In this document: positions 33,775 through 42,971 of the stretch, piece after piece
How positions within the stretch are numbered: the stretch's first letter is position 1
How the letters are laid out: each line of letters opens with the position of its first letter
Source: Leptospira adleri
GTDB taxonomy: Bacteria > Spirochaetota > Leptospiria > Leptospirales > Leptospiraceae
DNA length: 64,000 bases
Reading direction: 5' to 3'
Assembly (NCBI RefSeq): GCF_002811985.1
Contig: NZ_NPDU01000024.1
Span: 1-64,000, forward strand
Program-made: the position numbers and the translations under genes
Notes under the pieces: generated by a model
The model's input: the letters and a program-made list of their open reading frames with translations, nothing else
The model's database searches: none
Told to the model about the DNA's origin: nothing

Positions 33775-34039
33775 GATTTGGATCCGCCTCAACTTTCGTT
33801 TTTCCGCTCCGGAAAGAATTTACTACTTCGGTAAGAGGTTTTTTCATATAAACCGTAAATGAGCAAATCCCAATGACTCCGAAATACGTAATGTTTTGAC
33901 CCAAAAAGGATAGCATCGACGCTTTACCGGTTGCTTGTAAACCTGCCTCGATAAGAGAGGCGACCACGAAGATTGCAAAAGATTTTTTCTTACATTCATC
34001 CTTGGCAATTCTCCCGACGTACTTGATTTGTTTTTTCAT
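33767..34039 (-). CDS. Candidate holin
   Basis: This 90-residue protein has a charged N-terminus, two hydrophobic segments at about 20-36 and 46-66 (FLGQNITYFGVIGICSFTVY) and a charged tail. The ATG at 34039 has AAGGAG at ideal spacing. It sits between the peptidase-like and spanin-like genes. Holins share little sequence, so the call is by topology and context. Confidence 0.6.
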   Translation of the reverse strand: MKKQIKYVGRIAKDECKKKSFAIFVVASLIEAGLQATGKASMLSFLGQNITYFGVIGICSFTVYMKKPLTEVVNSFRSGKTKVEADPNHE

Positions 34040-34049
34040 AGAATTCTCC

Positions 34050-34688
34050 TTAAATTCCAAGTTGAATGAGATAAATAAAATTCGCATGAATCCCTTTGTT
34101 GGAATCAATTCCGCAGTGAGAAACGAGGTCTTCGGCAAGATACCGATTGTTGATTTCTTTTTTCTTGTAACCGGTAGTCCAGTCTCCGTAGGAATCGATA
34201 ACTTCGTAGTATTTGATTCCGTTGATATAAACGATTCTCCGTAGTACAATGAAATGGCCACTTTTCGTAAGTGAGGTTCCAAGCATAACTGCAGAACCTT
34301 TTTCAAGCGCGTCGTCGATTTCGGTCCAATCTCCGTTGATTCTTAAATTTACTTCGATCGTATTGTCTTTCAGAATTTCTTTGAGAGCCTCGGCATAGCA
34401 TTCCATAAATCTTCCGAGCCGAAATTCTTTATTACGACGCCATGTATCGACGATGCTTCTTAGTTTTAAATTCTGAAGGATCTTTTCGCCGATTCCGGCC
34501 GCACCGAATCTCGGCTCCATATAATCCACAAACCAGCGAATGTATTCGACACTCGCCATTTTTGGGATGACCGCAGAACCGATAACGCACGCGGCGATGT
34601 AACCGCACATGGAGCCGAATCCTACCGAGTAGACCGGAGCGATCTTACTGTTTTGTTCAACACCTTTCAAAGCGTTTGCCGGAGTCAT
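34050..34688 (-). CDS. C39-like papain-fold peptidase, candidate endolysin
   Basis: This is a 212-residue protein. The active-site Cys is in MCGYIAACVIG (near residue 28). The His is in KSGHFIVLRRI, and the Asp/Asn region is in YEVIDSYGDW, the order found in peptidase C39-like proteins. There is no signal peptide, so export would need the holin. Its place directly before the holin and spanin makes it the best endolysin candidate; no muramidase is visible. Confidence 0.6.
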   Translation of the reverse strand: MTPANALKGVEQNSKIAPVYSVGFGSMCGYIAACVIGSAVIPKMASVEYIRWFVDYMEPRFGAAGIGEKILQNLKLRSIVDTWRRNKEFRLGRFMECYAEALKEILKDNTIEVNLRINGDWTEIDDALEKGSAVMLGTSLTKSGHFIVLRRIVYINGIKYYEVIDSYGDWTTGYKKKEINNRYLAEDLVSHCGIDSNKGIHANFIYLIQLGI

Positions 34689-35302
34689 TTGTCTGTCCTT
34701 AGAAGTAAACCGATTTCTTCCGCGGCGCGAATAATTTCAGTTGGGTCTGTATCGTGTTCAAGGTCATCATGCCACGAAATCGAAATAAAACCTTCGGCAA
34801 ATCCTTGATAATCGATTTTGGCGAATAGATGGGCCTTTATATCGTTAAAACGGAAAATTCTTCTCCACCGCGAAGTTTCCGGAAGATCATCTGTTTTAAG
34901 ATAATAAAACGATGAGTCACAGATCGGTTTAATGAGTTCGACAGACATCGAAATCTCTTTTTTTGTATAGTACTCTTCAAAGTTATACGGAACGGCCATT
35001 CCCGGTTTTACGGAGATATGCGACATTGAGAACTTTTCGACGCCGGCACCGTTAAGGTAATACTCACCGTTATGAAACTGAAAAACTTTGGCTCGACTTG
35101 CTGAGTAATGATCGCGAAGTAAAGCGAGACGGTCTTGTACCATCGAATTGATATTCAAAACTAGTTCGATCTTACCGAGAGATTTCTTTTTATTATTCTC
35201 GATCGCTTTCTTCTCAACCCATTTGTCGTACAAATGTTTTACGAAAGTGTAAACACCGATACATACACCTAATCCTAATGCTTTCAATAAATCTTCAAAC
35301 AT
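34685..35302 (-). CDS. Membrane protein with GAF-like domain in the lysis cassette
   Basis: This is a 205-residue protein. One membrane segment lies near 8-24 (LGLGVCIGVYTFVKHLY). A GAF-like soluble domain follows, marked by RAKVFQFHNGEYYLNGAGVE and KFSMSHISVKPGM. Related phage proteins sit next to holins, but their role is unknown. ATG at 35302 overlaps the upstream gene; 4-nt overlap downstream with the peptidase gene. Confidence 0.5.
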   Translation of the reverse strand: MFEDLLKALGLGVCIGVYTFVKHLYDKWVEKKAIENNKKKSLGKIELVLNINSMVQDRLALLRDHYSASRAKVFQFHNGEYYLNGAGVEKFSMSHISVKPGMAVPYNFEEYYTKKEISMSVELIKPICDSSFYYLKTDDLPETSRWRRIFRFNDIKAHLFAKIDYQGFAEGFISISWHDDLEHDTDPTEIIRAAEEIGLLLRTDK

Positions 35303-36011
35303 CTGTTTCCCACGCAGAATTTGGGTCAAACGAATCACTTGGCGAAAGGCTTTTGATCGTGTTTTCGTTTTCCCATTTTTTTTGATAGAGTGCGATTCCG
35401 GCGTTGTATAAATCAATTTCAATCAATTCAGCTAGTGATTGAAGATCGTCGATTGTAAGAATTGAAAAGGCGTTATTCGAATCTTTCCAAGGGGGAATTT
35501 CTGAAATCTTCCCTTTAGAAGCTAAACTTACAACTGAGTTTATATTATCGTGGTAAATCTTTCCAGAATCCCAAATAGTATTTTTGAACTCTACCGTTCC
35601 CCTATAACTTTCCTTTTTAGAATTAAAAATTGCAGAATTGATTTCTAAAAAATAAGCACTCCTTCTTTCTTGATCAATAACCCATGTTGTTCCGTTGAAT
35701 TTTTGAAATTTTTCAAAAGGGATAGGTTGGATTTCAGTTTCCGAAGATTTGATTTTATCGTTCCAATCTTCAAGTGATCGCTCGATTCCTGAAATTTTAT
35801 CGTAAACAGATTTTGGCTGAAACTCGGAAGCAACTCCATCTACAATTTCCGCATTGAAAATATCACCTTTTTGTGGATTATAATTTACTGAATAAACCAC
35901 ACGATGATTGTTCGGATTGAATTCAAACCAGACTTCCGGTCCGGAAATTTGTTTTGGATCTGTATTTATCCACAGAACTTCTTTCGTTTGTTTATCAATT
36001 ACGTAATTCAT
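35295..36011 (-). CDS. Tail-fibre-associated protein, DUF4376-like C-terminus
   Basis: This is a 238-residue protein. The C-terminal half (about 145-215) carries AFSILTIDDLQSLAELIEID and resembles the DUF4376 segment of tail fibre assembly proteins. The N-terminal half is β-rich. It follows the fibre gene directly (stop to start without gap). It probably chaperones or decorates the fibre. Confidence 0.55.
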   Translation of the reverse strand: MNYVIDKQTKEVLWINTDPKQISGPEVWFEFNPNNHRVVYSVNYNPQKGDIFNAEIVDGVASEFQPKSVYDKISGIERSLEDWNDKIKSSETEIQPIPFEKFQKFNGTTWVIDQERRSAYFLEINSAIFNSKKESYRGTVEFKNTIWDSGKIYHDNINSVVSLASKGKISEIPPWKDSNNAFSILTIDDLQSLAELIEIDLYNAGIALYQKKWENENTIKSLSPSDSFDPNSAWETDV

Positions 36012-37334
36012 TTACGCGACCCTCACTTTATATCTTACAGCAACCCAGGCGGGGGTAGTCTCATTTCCGGTCCGGGGTGCCCCGGTTCCGCCAACCGCAG
36101 CCGGTGAGCTCGTGGTTTTTGTGACGAAATCGATTGTCCCTGATCCATAATTCCAGTTTGCCGTACCGCTACTTTCCGCGACGTTTGGAATCGTATGTAC
36201 GTGGTTATGGCCCATGTCCTGACCTTTGAATCCGACTGCGCCACCATCATAATTTCCACCGGCGGCCTTCGCCCTTGTTCCGTTTAGTCCAGATCCTCTC
36301 GCGAAAACTCCTCCACGATCCATCAAATTGAAAGTGGTTGAACCGTCTCCAAATCCGTATTCAACATTGACAATGACGTCCCCGGATTGATTCGCAGTGA
36401 GATCGATGATTGATCCGGTAGGAGTTGTCGAAACTTGAAAGTCCGCAGCAGTCGGGTTCCTTACATAGTATTCGGTAAGCGCCGTAATCCCACCGCCAGT
36501 GAAAGAGAATTTTACAAGTTGCCCTTCGATGCAATTCTGTGAAACAATTACTCTGTCCGAAGTCGGATTGATACCTGTCACAGCTTTCCGGATCGCAGAC
36601 CAAAGAGTTGAAAAAGATGTTCTTGAAATTGCTTGACCGTTCGCGTCTTTGAAGAGGGAAGAAGACAGTCGATCCAAGTTATCTTCAACCACGGAACCGA
36701 TCGGAATTTGCAATGCAGTACTATCTTCGAGAGTGATGAGAGTTCCGTTTTTGTTTTTAGGAATTTTTACTGAGTTAGAAATCTTATTCACGGAAATCAC
36801 ATTTCCGAACGCAGCATCCTTCTTATATTCGAACCACTTGATTCTTCCCGGAGTAAGTGTGGGGAAGGCTGCGGTGGTATTATAGTTTTCATAAACTTTT
36901 ACGATATAGGATTTTCTAGTATTCGCATTTTGTTGAAACGATGAGTTCGTTGAAACATCAAAAAATTGAAGGTTCGCTAAATCCGAATCTTGTTGAACCA
37001 ATTCAATTTCATAAAATCCCCAAAATGCCTGATTGGTCGGTTGCAACGAAAGTGCCTCTAAGAAATAGAGTTCATCGTCTTTGAGTAAACTTCCTTTTAA
37101 AGTACTGATTGTCGTATTTGTGAAAGAAGGTATATCACATCCAAACCACTGAATCTCTCCCGGATCCAGCATGTAGAGCTCTCTTAAAATCATCGCAATG
37201 GCTTTGGGATAGACGAGTATGTCGTCTTCTAAACCTGGGATCGGACCCACTGTCTTTGAGTTCACTCTCTGATTCGGATTGTAGAGCGTCCTCTTTGCAA
37301 CGGAATTACTTGCGGGAATTGCAGCTACGGTCAT
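36012..37334 (-). CDS. Tail fibre / collar-type protein
   Basis: This is a 440-residue protein. It is β-rich with a C-terminal collar-like domain containing GQDMGHNHVHTIPNV and ending TTPAWVAVRYKVRVA, the typical end of phage tail-collar fibres. The GHNH cluster may bind metal along the fibre. It is likely to determine host receptor contact. It abuts the baseplate gene upstream by 1 nt. Confidence 0.75.
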   Translation of the reverse strand: MTVAAIPASNSVAKRTLYNPNQRVNSKTVGPIPGLEDDILVYPKAIAMILRELYMLDPGEIQWFGCDIPSFTNTTISTLKGSLLKDDELYFLEALSLQPTNQAFWGFYEIELVQQDSDLANLQFFDVSTNSSFQQNANTRKSYIVKVYENYNTTAAFPTLTPGRIKWFEYKKDAAFGNVISVNKISNSVKIPKNKNGTLITLEDSTALQIPIGSVVEDNLDRLSSSLFKDANGQAISRTSFSTLWSAIRKAVTGINPTSDRVIVSQNCIEGQLVKFSFTGGGITALTEYYVRNPTAADFQVSTTPTGSIIDLTANQSGDVIVNVEYGFGDGSTTFNLMDRGGVFARGSGLNGTRAKAAGGNYDGGAVGFKGQDMGHNHVHTIPNVAESSGTANWNYGSGTIDFVTKTTSSPAAVGGTGAPRTGNETTPAWVAVRYKVRVA

Positions 37335-37975
37335 TAATTTACTCCTGAATAATCCTTATCGATAAAACCATAATCTAAATACAAAAATCCGAATTTAGGA
37401 TATTCGGTAATCACGCCGGCAAAGACTCCAATGCCGGCACTCTTTAGCTGATAGATTGTTCTTAAAAGCGCTGAATCTATATCGAAAATCGTATTAAAAA
37501 TTATGTATATTGCATTCGTTGGGTGCGTCATTACGGACCCGAACGGTCTGTTTTTTAAGACCGGAGTGTCAAGGTAGGCTACATCGAGGAAGAATCCTAA
37601 GTCTTGCGCTTCCTTAACTTCAACCCGATCAATATTCTTTACCAAATTCTTTATCGCCGGAAGCGTTCCCACGATCGCGAGAATCTTTGAAAGAATCTTG
37701 GCTCTGTATTCTGGATCCGGAAGAGCTTGATCATTCGGAACACCTAAGAAAGTTCCCCAGGCTTTTAGGAGGAATCCGGAGGCATTCGTAAGCGGAAATT
37801 CTTCGATGAGTCGTTTTACGAATCTGTAATGCCATTCAAGGGCATTGAAAACGGCGCCTTTGTTGATATCGTTGATGTTTTTAATCTGAGGTTTTTCAAT
37901 TCGTTCCGGATCAAAAAAAAGCGCTTTGAAAACTGCACCTGATCGATTAAATAAAGAAAGATACTTCGCGATCAT
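37334..37975 (-). CDS. Baseplate protein, P2 gpI-like
   Basis: This is a 213-residue protein. The region FLLKAWGTFLGVPNDQALPD ... YRAKILSKILAI matches the pattern of gpI/DUF2313-type baseplate wedge proteins that follow baseplate J. It has a 4-nt overlap with the J-like gene. The assignment is mainly from position plus this pattern. Confidence 0.65.
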   Translation of the reverse strand: MIAKYLSLFNRSGAVFKALFFDPERIEKPQIKNINDINKGAVFNALEWHYRFVKRLIEEFPLTNASGFLLKAWGTFLGVPNDQALPDPEYRAKILSKILAIVGTLPAIKNLVKNIDRVEVKEAQDLGFFLDVAYLDTPVLKNRPFGSVMTHPTNAIYIIFNTIFDIDSALLRTIYQLKSAGIGVFAGVITEYPKFGFLYLDYGFIDKDYSGVN

Positions 37976-39135
37976 GGTTGGTTGATCCTATTTATCAGAT
38001 CGCAAACAATAGAACCGCCGCCGTTTCCTCCAATTTTAGGAACGGATCCTAAAGGAACGACGATATCTGTTGAAATCCCTACGAAGCGGATTCTTTGAAT
38101 ATCAGGATGAGCGTTAATACCCGCACCCTTCAATCGATCGAAAATAACGTCTTCTCCATTCCGTAATTTGTTAACGTAATTTGAAATCGCCTGTTCGACT
38201 AAGACCTTGAATTGAGCATCAGAGAGTTGCGTTGAAATGAGAACGTCGAGCTCGTAATGGAAAGAGATAGATTGAATCAGAAGGTTTCCGACAAATAACC
38301 GTGTTCCGCCCGCTTTGTAGCCGAATTCGGAGGTTCCCAGAATTCCCTTTATCTTATCTGTGACAGTTTGAATGATCGTTGGAGCGGTATTACTCGTTCC
38401 ATCTGATACGTAGATATTGATCCAACCGGTTTCGGATTGTCCGTTAATTGGGTTTAGATTTTCAGTAACATAGCAATCCACTACGCCTGAAACCGATTTT
38501 ACGCCGGAAAGAATTCCGGCTAACGTAGATCTTCCAAGATTATTTACAAATTCCTGCCAACGGATAAGTCTTTCCTCTTCCGTTTCTTGATCAGTCCCGC
38601 CGGAGATTAAAAAGGGGTTATAAATTCGATCGAATTCAAGAATTACATTCGGGTCCGCGCTTGGAAAAACATCACCTTTTCCAAAGTTGGTATCGATACC
38701 TTGTGGATCTAAATTGTATTGCGATCCTGAATTTAATGCGCGGATATCGATATCCACGGAAGTTTGCCCCACAGAAATACTCGATGGAGAAACGGATTGG
38801 TAGTCTTGGCCAAAGAGGGAAATCGTAAAGATTGGAATTGCGAATGTAGAGGTATGTCCTGTTTTTACAAAGCGGATAAAACCGGTTGATTTTTTTCCCT
38901 CAAGTAATCCAAACCCGAATGATTCGTAACTTGAAGTTCGAATCGCGTAGAGATAGGCCGCAAAAAATTCGGATTCAATTCGGGATAAGACCGCAGCGAT
39001 TGCTTCGAGAATTGTACGGATTCTCGAACCTGGTTTGAAATTCGTGAGCCTAACTTTTGCAGCAACCACGTAGCTTACAAAGTTAGAAAAAAAACCTAAG
39101 AATGTCCTTGGAACGTATGGACTTGGCTCGCTCAC
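37972..39135 (-). CDS. Baseplate J-like protein
   Basis: This is a 387-residue protein. The N-terminal helices PGSRIRTILEAIAAVLSRIE and the central GGTDQETEEERLIRWQEFVN ... TLAGILSGVKSVSGV are hallmarks of the Baseplate_J family, which forms the wedge of contractile tails. GTG start at 39135, 8 nt after a TTTGTC element. First gene of the unit running through fibre and lysis genes. Confidence 0.9.
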   Translation of the reverse strand: MSEPSPYVPRTFLGFFSNFVSYVVAAKVRLTNFKPGSRIRTILEAIAAVLSRIESEFFAAYLYAIRTSSYESFGFGLLEGKKSTGFIRFVKTGHTSTFAIPIFTISLFGQDYQSVSPSSISVGQTSVDIDIRALNSGSQYNLDPQGIDTNFGKGDVFPSADPNVILEFDRIYNPFLISGGTDQETEEERLIRWQEFVNNLGRSTLAGILSGVKSVSGVVDCYVTENLNPINGQSETGWINIYVSDGTSNTAPTIIQTVTDKIKGILGTSEFGYKAGGTRLFVGNLLIQSISFHYELDVLISTQLSDAQFKVLVEQAISNYVNKLRNGEDVIFDRLKGAGINAHPDIQRIRFVGISTDIVVPLGSVPKIGGNGGGSIVCDLINRINQP

Positions 39136-39143
39136 GGGGAAGG

Positions 39144-39173
39144 GACAAAAGATTGTCCTAAGTAAAAATGCAA
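39144..39173 (-). promoter_or_regulatory. Candidate late promoter of the baseplate/fibre/lysis unit (TTGCAT-N18-TTTGTC)
   Basis: Reading leftward: TTGCAT, 18 nt, TTTGTCCC, then GTG 8 nt later. The spacer contains GGACAA and, with the TTGTCC on the other side, forms a GGACAA-aaga-TTGTCC inverted repeat. It is back to back with the rightward promoter at 39186. Confidence 0.6.
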
Positions 39174-39185
39174 CTAAAAAAGGAC

Positions 39186-39215
39186 TTGTTTTTAAATTCT
39201 AAAGATTGCTTTGTC
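39186..39215 (+). promoter_or_regulatory. Candidate late promoter of the rightward baseplate pair (TTGTTT-N18-TTTGTC)
   Basis: TTGTTT, 18 nt, TTTGTCC, then ATG 10 nt later. The only late promoter of the set on the + strand; its -35 element is 12 bp from that of the divergent promoter. Confidence 0.6.
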
Positions 39216-39225
39216 CTCATCGAAT

Positions 39226-41088
39226 ATGGGATCTTTGGCAACGAGCGTTACGAGAGGAACCGGCGGGTTTGAAGCGACAGGCGCCTTCAGTTTAGAATTT
39301 CAAAAACGTCTTTCGACTCCTGGCGCACTGGAAATTTCTTTTGGAGAATATTTTTTCCTTCTTGGTCTTTCTAGACAAGAACACTCTTATAATTACAACA
39401 TTTCCGTGAAGCCAACTTTCGGAGGTGTTCAAGTTGTCGATAACGGAAACTCGATTTGCGATATTGCGCTTTCCGGAGAGATTTGGCAACAGTATGAAGG
39501 TCCACCCGTAAGAAAACCGGCCGGCGCATTCGGAAGTTTATCGGGAGCCGCGTCGGCGATCGGAAGCGCTCTTCTCCAAGAACTCGAGGGATTGAATCCG
39601 ATCAAGAAGGCAGGATATCTAGATTTTTTCGATTTAGTCTATCTCATGCACGAAATCAGAGACGAAGACAAAGCCGATAGCCGAGTTCCGACGTTCTCAC
39701 CTTTTTTTCCAAATGCCGCGGATATAAAAGCGAAAGCGACCGGAAATACCCCCTTCAATTTTGAAGATACCGTGATGATTTTTCACGATTACGATCGAGA
39801 CGCTCATTGGGAAGTTGTTTTTTCTGAAAAAGGAGGATTCAAGATTTCCCAATCAAAAGAGGATCCTTTAACTTGGTTCTGGTCACTCAATCTAATTGGA
39901 ATTGAGGATCGTTCCGCGAGGGCGCCATTTCGAAGACCGGCACTTCCGGATCCGAAAGCATTGATCAATAACGCACTCCTTGCTTTCGATAATATCCTAA
40001 CCGATCTATCCGGACCGCTACAATATCTTTCCTCAGTAACGGATCTTTACAATGACATTGCGAATCTCGCGGATGAAATGAAAAAGGATTTGAAACAGTT
40101 TGAAATTACGAATAAGGATGCGATCAAGAAAATTGCAAAATCGGGGGGACCGCTAAAGAAGAAAACAAATCAATTTCATGAACTCTTAAATCAACTGTAT
40201 TTTCCGAATTCGGTAACTCCGGAGATGGGCGCGTTGGACAATCCGCAAAAACCGATCACTTCCGGTTCTTCCCAGCAGGATATAAATCAAAGTGAACTTC
40301 CTGTTTCCATTTACAATAATATTTTTACCGGAAATGAAGTTAAGGAATCCGAATACATACTTGCAACTGATCCGATAGTAAATTCCGTTCTTGATATTCA
40401 AATGGCTTTGGCAAATATAAGCGCCGCGTTAATTCTCGTGAACAATCAAAACCTTTCTCAAAGTTTCACGTATATCGTAGTAAGACCCGGAATGACTTTG
40501 GAAATAATTGCAACTCTTTACTACGGATCTCCCGAGCGGGTTCAAAACCTAATCAATGATAACGGAATGTTGCTTGTTGGAAGAGGGGACGACATCATTG
40601 GTTTATCGATTCGGGTTCCGTCTCAGAAATCATATTCCCAAATCGATACAGGCGTGATCACAGAACATAGAATTTTAGAAAATTTGTCTCCGGAAAAAAC
40701 CCAAGAGATTTTGGAAAAATGGTATTTTGGAGAAGACGTACTTCTTTCCGATGATTACGATTTTGAGGTCGAGGCCGGGGATTTGGCGCTAACTTCCGGA
40801 ATTGATTGCCTAGTCGATGGTGCTTTGGATAAACTTCGAATTCTTCCAGGTCAGATCCCATTTCATACAGGAATCGGAGCAAACGTTGAACCCGGGTCCG
40901 CGCCGGACAGTCTTTTCAATCTCGTAATTCCATCTCGGATTCTCCAAAATATGCAATCCGACTTAGGTGTGAAAGATGCGTCGATTGTATCTTTTGAATT
41001 CAACGGAGATACCATTGAGTATGTCGTTCAAATCAATCCCATCGGAGATTTCAAAAGTTTTAAGTTAAGAAGGAGGCGAAATTTTTAA
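39226..41088 (+). CDS. Baseplate protein with LysM and gp25/GPW-like domains
   Basis: This is a 620-residue protein. The N-terminal 250 residues are β-rich and structural. A coiled region follows at about 270-310. A LysM-like domain lies at about 405-455 (SFTYIVVRPGMTLEIIATLY ... NLINDNG). A gp25/GPW-like segment lies at about 500-600 (DLALTSGIDCLVDGALDKLR). It combines functions usually on separate baseplate genes. The ATG at 39226 follows the late promoter; TTG at 39211 lies inside it. Encoded opposite to most tail genes. Confidence 0.7.
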   Translation: MGSLATSVTRGTGGFEATGAFSLEFQKRLSTPGALEISFGEYFFLLGLSRQEHSYNYNISVKPTFGGVQVVDNGNSICDIALSGEIWQQYEGPPVRKPAGAFGSLSGAASAIGSALLQELEGLNPIKKAGYLDFFDLVYLMHEIRDEDKADSRVPTFSPFFPNAADIKAKATGNTPFNFEDTVMIFHDYDRDAHWEVVFSEKGGFKISQSKEDPLTWFWSLNLIGIEDRSARAPFRRPALPDPKALINNALLAFDNILTDLSGPLQYLSSVTDLYNDIANLADEMKKDLKQFEITNKDAIKKIAKSGGPLKKKTNQFHELLNQLYFPNSVTPEMGALDNPQKPITSGSSQQDINQSELPVSIYNNIFTGNEVKESEYILATDPIVNSVLDIQMALANISAALILVNNQNLSQSFTYIVVRPGMTLEIIATLYYGSPERVQNLINDNGMLLVGRGDDIIGLSIRVPSQKSYSQIDTGVITEHRILENLSPEKTQEILEKWYFGEDVLLSDDYDFEVEAGDLALTSGIDCLVDGALDKLRILPGQIPFHTGIGANVEPGSAPDSLFNLVIPSRILQNMQSDLGVKDASIVSFEFNGDTIEYVVQINPIGDFKSFKLRRRRNF

Positions 41089-42584
41089 TGATACACGCAA
41101 TCAGCCCTTCATTCAGAGTTTTTCTTTTCGGGTTTCTTCCGGATAATCCTGCTGCAGTTTCGAAAAGATATAGCGCAGGTGAAATTCTCGCTTTGAAATC
41201 ACCGATCGAGATTCCGAAGGAATTTCTTGAAAGAGTCAATTTTAATGATCGACTTGAAGGTGGGTCTTTTCGTATTGATCTTCCAAAAGGTGCGCGAAAT
41301 GAAATTTTAGTCAATAACCAGCGTGTTCGTGTGAGGGAACTTTTTCGTCCGGGTAGAATCATCGTAATTACAGAAAACGAAATGATCAAATTCGCGGGAC
41401 GCATTTCTGAAAGTGATCATGAAGCGAGTGCGAAAGGTGATTCTGAATACGGGATTTCCGGCGAAGGATTGGAAGAGGCGATCAGTTCCCAAATTCTATT
41501 CATAGATTTCGATAACGCGAAACCTGTTTCTGCGTCTGTGCCCGCGGAATCCGCTTCAAAATCGCCTGCGAGTAGATTACAAATTGCATTACAAGTTATT
41601 TCAAACGCGATCAAAGAAACAAAAAGCCCGACTTTAATGCTGAAGTCTCTCGCAAATTCCGCGATTGAACATCTACTTTCGAACGGAAGTTATGGAGGAA
41701 ATCTATTTTCTAAGTTAGTTGAGACATCGAAAGGTTTAGATTCGCTTCCTTATACGACAACGTTCCTTCATACTCTCCAATGGATAAATTCACAGACGTT
41801 TGGAAATTCTTTATCAATTTGGTCATTGATGGAATCTCTCGCAAAGGCTCCACTTTACGAATTATTTTTTCATTATGATCAGGCAGTGGATTTTTATATC
41901 AGCGAAACATTGCCTTTCTTACTAAAAAAACTTACAAAAGAAAAAATCTCCTCTCCGGATCTTCCACTCGCCACTCTCGTATATCGGAAAACTCCTTTTG
42001 AATATCTCGACACTGATATCGTTCCCAAAGGTCTTGTGGCCGAAGTTGAACAATCGCTGATAAGTGGTTTCAGATTGTCTGAATCCTCTGCCGATATTTT
42101 CTCCGGAGTGCATATAAACGTTGGAATCTTCGATAACATCACTGGACTTACTCTAAACCCAGTCACGTATAGCCCTTCTTTACTTGCAGAGTTCGGGCAA
42201 AGAGTTTTATCTATCGTACTTGATGGGACTGGTTTCCCGCAAGAATCTCAGGACGCGGCATCGCAAAGTGTATTCAAAGAAAAATTAAACTCGATTCAAT
42301 CCAAGATCTTTAACACGTTCGGGACCGGAGAAAGAATATTTTCAGGATCTTTTTCAGGTGGATATTTTAGAGAAATTTCCAAAGGAATGATTATGGAAGT
42401 TGTAAATAAGAACGGCGAAATCCAAAGTAAAGAAATTCATAAAGAATTGGAAATGTATGATCCGAAATTCTATGTAACTGGGATAGACGTAACATGGGTT
42501 CCCGGCGCCGGCATTGCCGATCAAACAATTTCAGTAAAATGGGGAAAAAGAAAACTCAATCCTAATTGGGATAAAGAAATTTAG
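41088..42584 (+). CDS. Baseplate hub-like protein
   Basis: This is a 498-residue protein. The N-terminal β-rich part (ERVNFNDRLEGGSFRIDLPK ... FRPGRIIVITENEMIKFAGR) resembles gpD/gp27-type hub proteins. The C-terminus ends in a strand-rich segment. GGAGG precedes the ATG, which overlaps the previous stop by 1 nt. Its end overlaps the convergent 42581 gene by 4 nt. Assignment by context and fold pattern. Confidence 0.55.
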   Translation: MIHAISPSFRVFLFGFLPDNPAAVSKRYSAGEILALKSPIEIPKEFLERVNFNDRLEGGSFRIDLPKGARNEILVNNQRVRVRELFRPGRIIVITENEMIKFAGRISESDHEASAKGDSEYGISGEGLEEAISSQILFIDFDNAKPVSASVPAESASKSPASRLQIALQVISNAIKETKSPTLMLKSLANSAIEHLLSNGSYGGNLFSKLVETSKGLDSLPYTTTFLHTLQWINSQTFGNSLSIWSLMESLAKAPLYELFFHYDQAVDFYISETLPFLLKKLTKEKISSPDLPLATLVYRKTPFEYLDTDIVPKGLVAEVEQSLISGFRLSESSADIFSGVHINVGIFDNITGLTLNPVTYSPSLLAEFGQRVLSIVLDGTGFPQESQDAASQSVFKEKLNSIQSKIFNTFGTGERIFSGSFSGGYFREISKGMIMEVVNKNGEIQSKEIHKELEMYDPKFYVTGIDVTWVPGAGIADQTISVKWGKRKLNPNWDKEI

Positions 42585-42970
42585 AATTCTAATTTAGAAT
42601 ACCAGTCCTCAAGTTCCTCCATTTTTTCTTCGGACCTAACAAACCTATAATCTTTAAATTCGCAACCACAATTCGGATGTACTGGACAACAAAGCCAATA
42701 AGACTTCGCATTTCTACCTACGTTATTTTTTCCTGGCCAGCCCGCGATCTTCGCTCCATTCGGATCGTGAATGACAGTATCATCACCTCCAAAAAATTCA
42801 GAATTTTCGAAATCTGAATAACTCGCAAAAAGTCTAACCTTCGTTCCCCAATGGGAAGAACAGTACTCGCAGGAATTTGTATTTTTTGATTTAATAAAAT
42901 CGAATTTGATTGAGACATGATTTTCATGTTCAGATTCAGTTTCGGAAAAATGATCCCAAATACTTCCCAT
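42581..42970 (-). CDS. Small Cys-rich protein resembling the end of Mu gpF-type proteins
   Basis: This is a 129-residue protein. CEYC near residue 34 and CCPVHPNCGCEF near 98 give the Cys/His pattern seen at the C-terminus of Mu F-like minor head proteins, here as a stand-alone protein in the tail region. It lies 1 nt after the spike gene. The role is unknown; a zinc-stabilised virion component is plausible. Confidence 0.5.
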   Translation of the reverse strand: MGSIWDHFSETESEHENHVSIKFDFIKSKNTNSCEYCSSHWGTKVRLFASYSDFENSEFFGGDDTVIHDPNGAKIAGWPGKNNVGRNAKSYWLCCPVHPNCGCEFKDYRFVRSEEKMEELEDWYSKLEF

Positions 42971-42971
42971 A

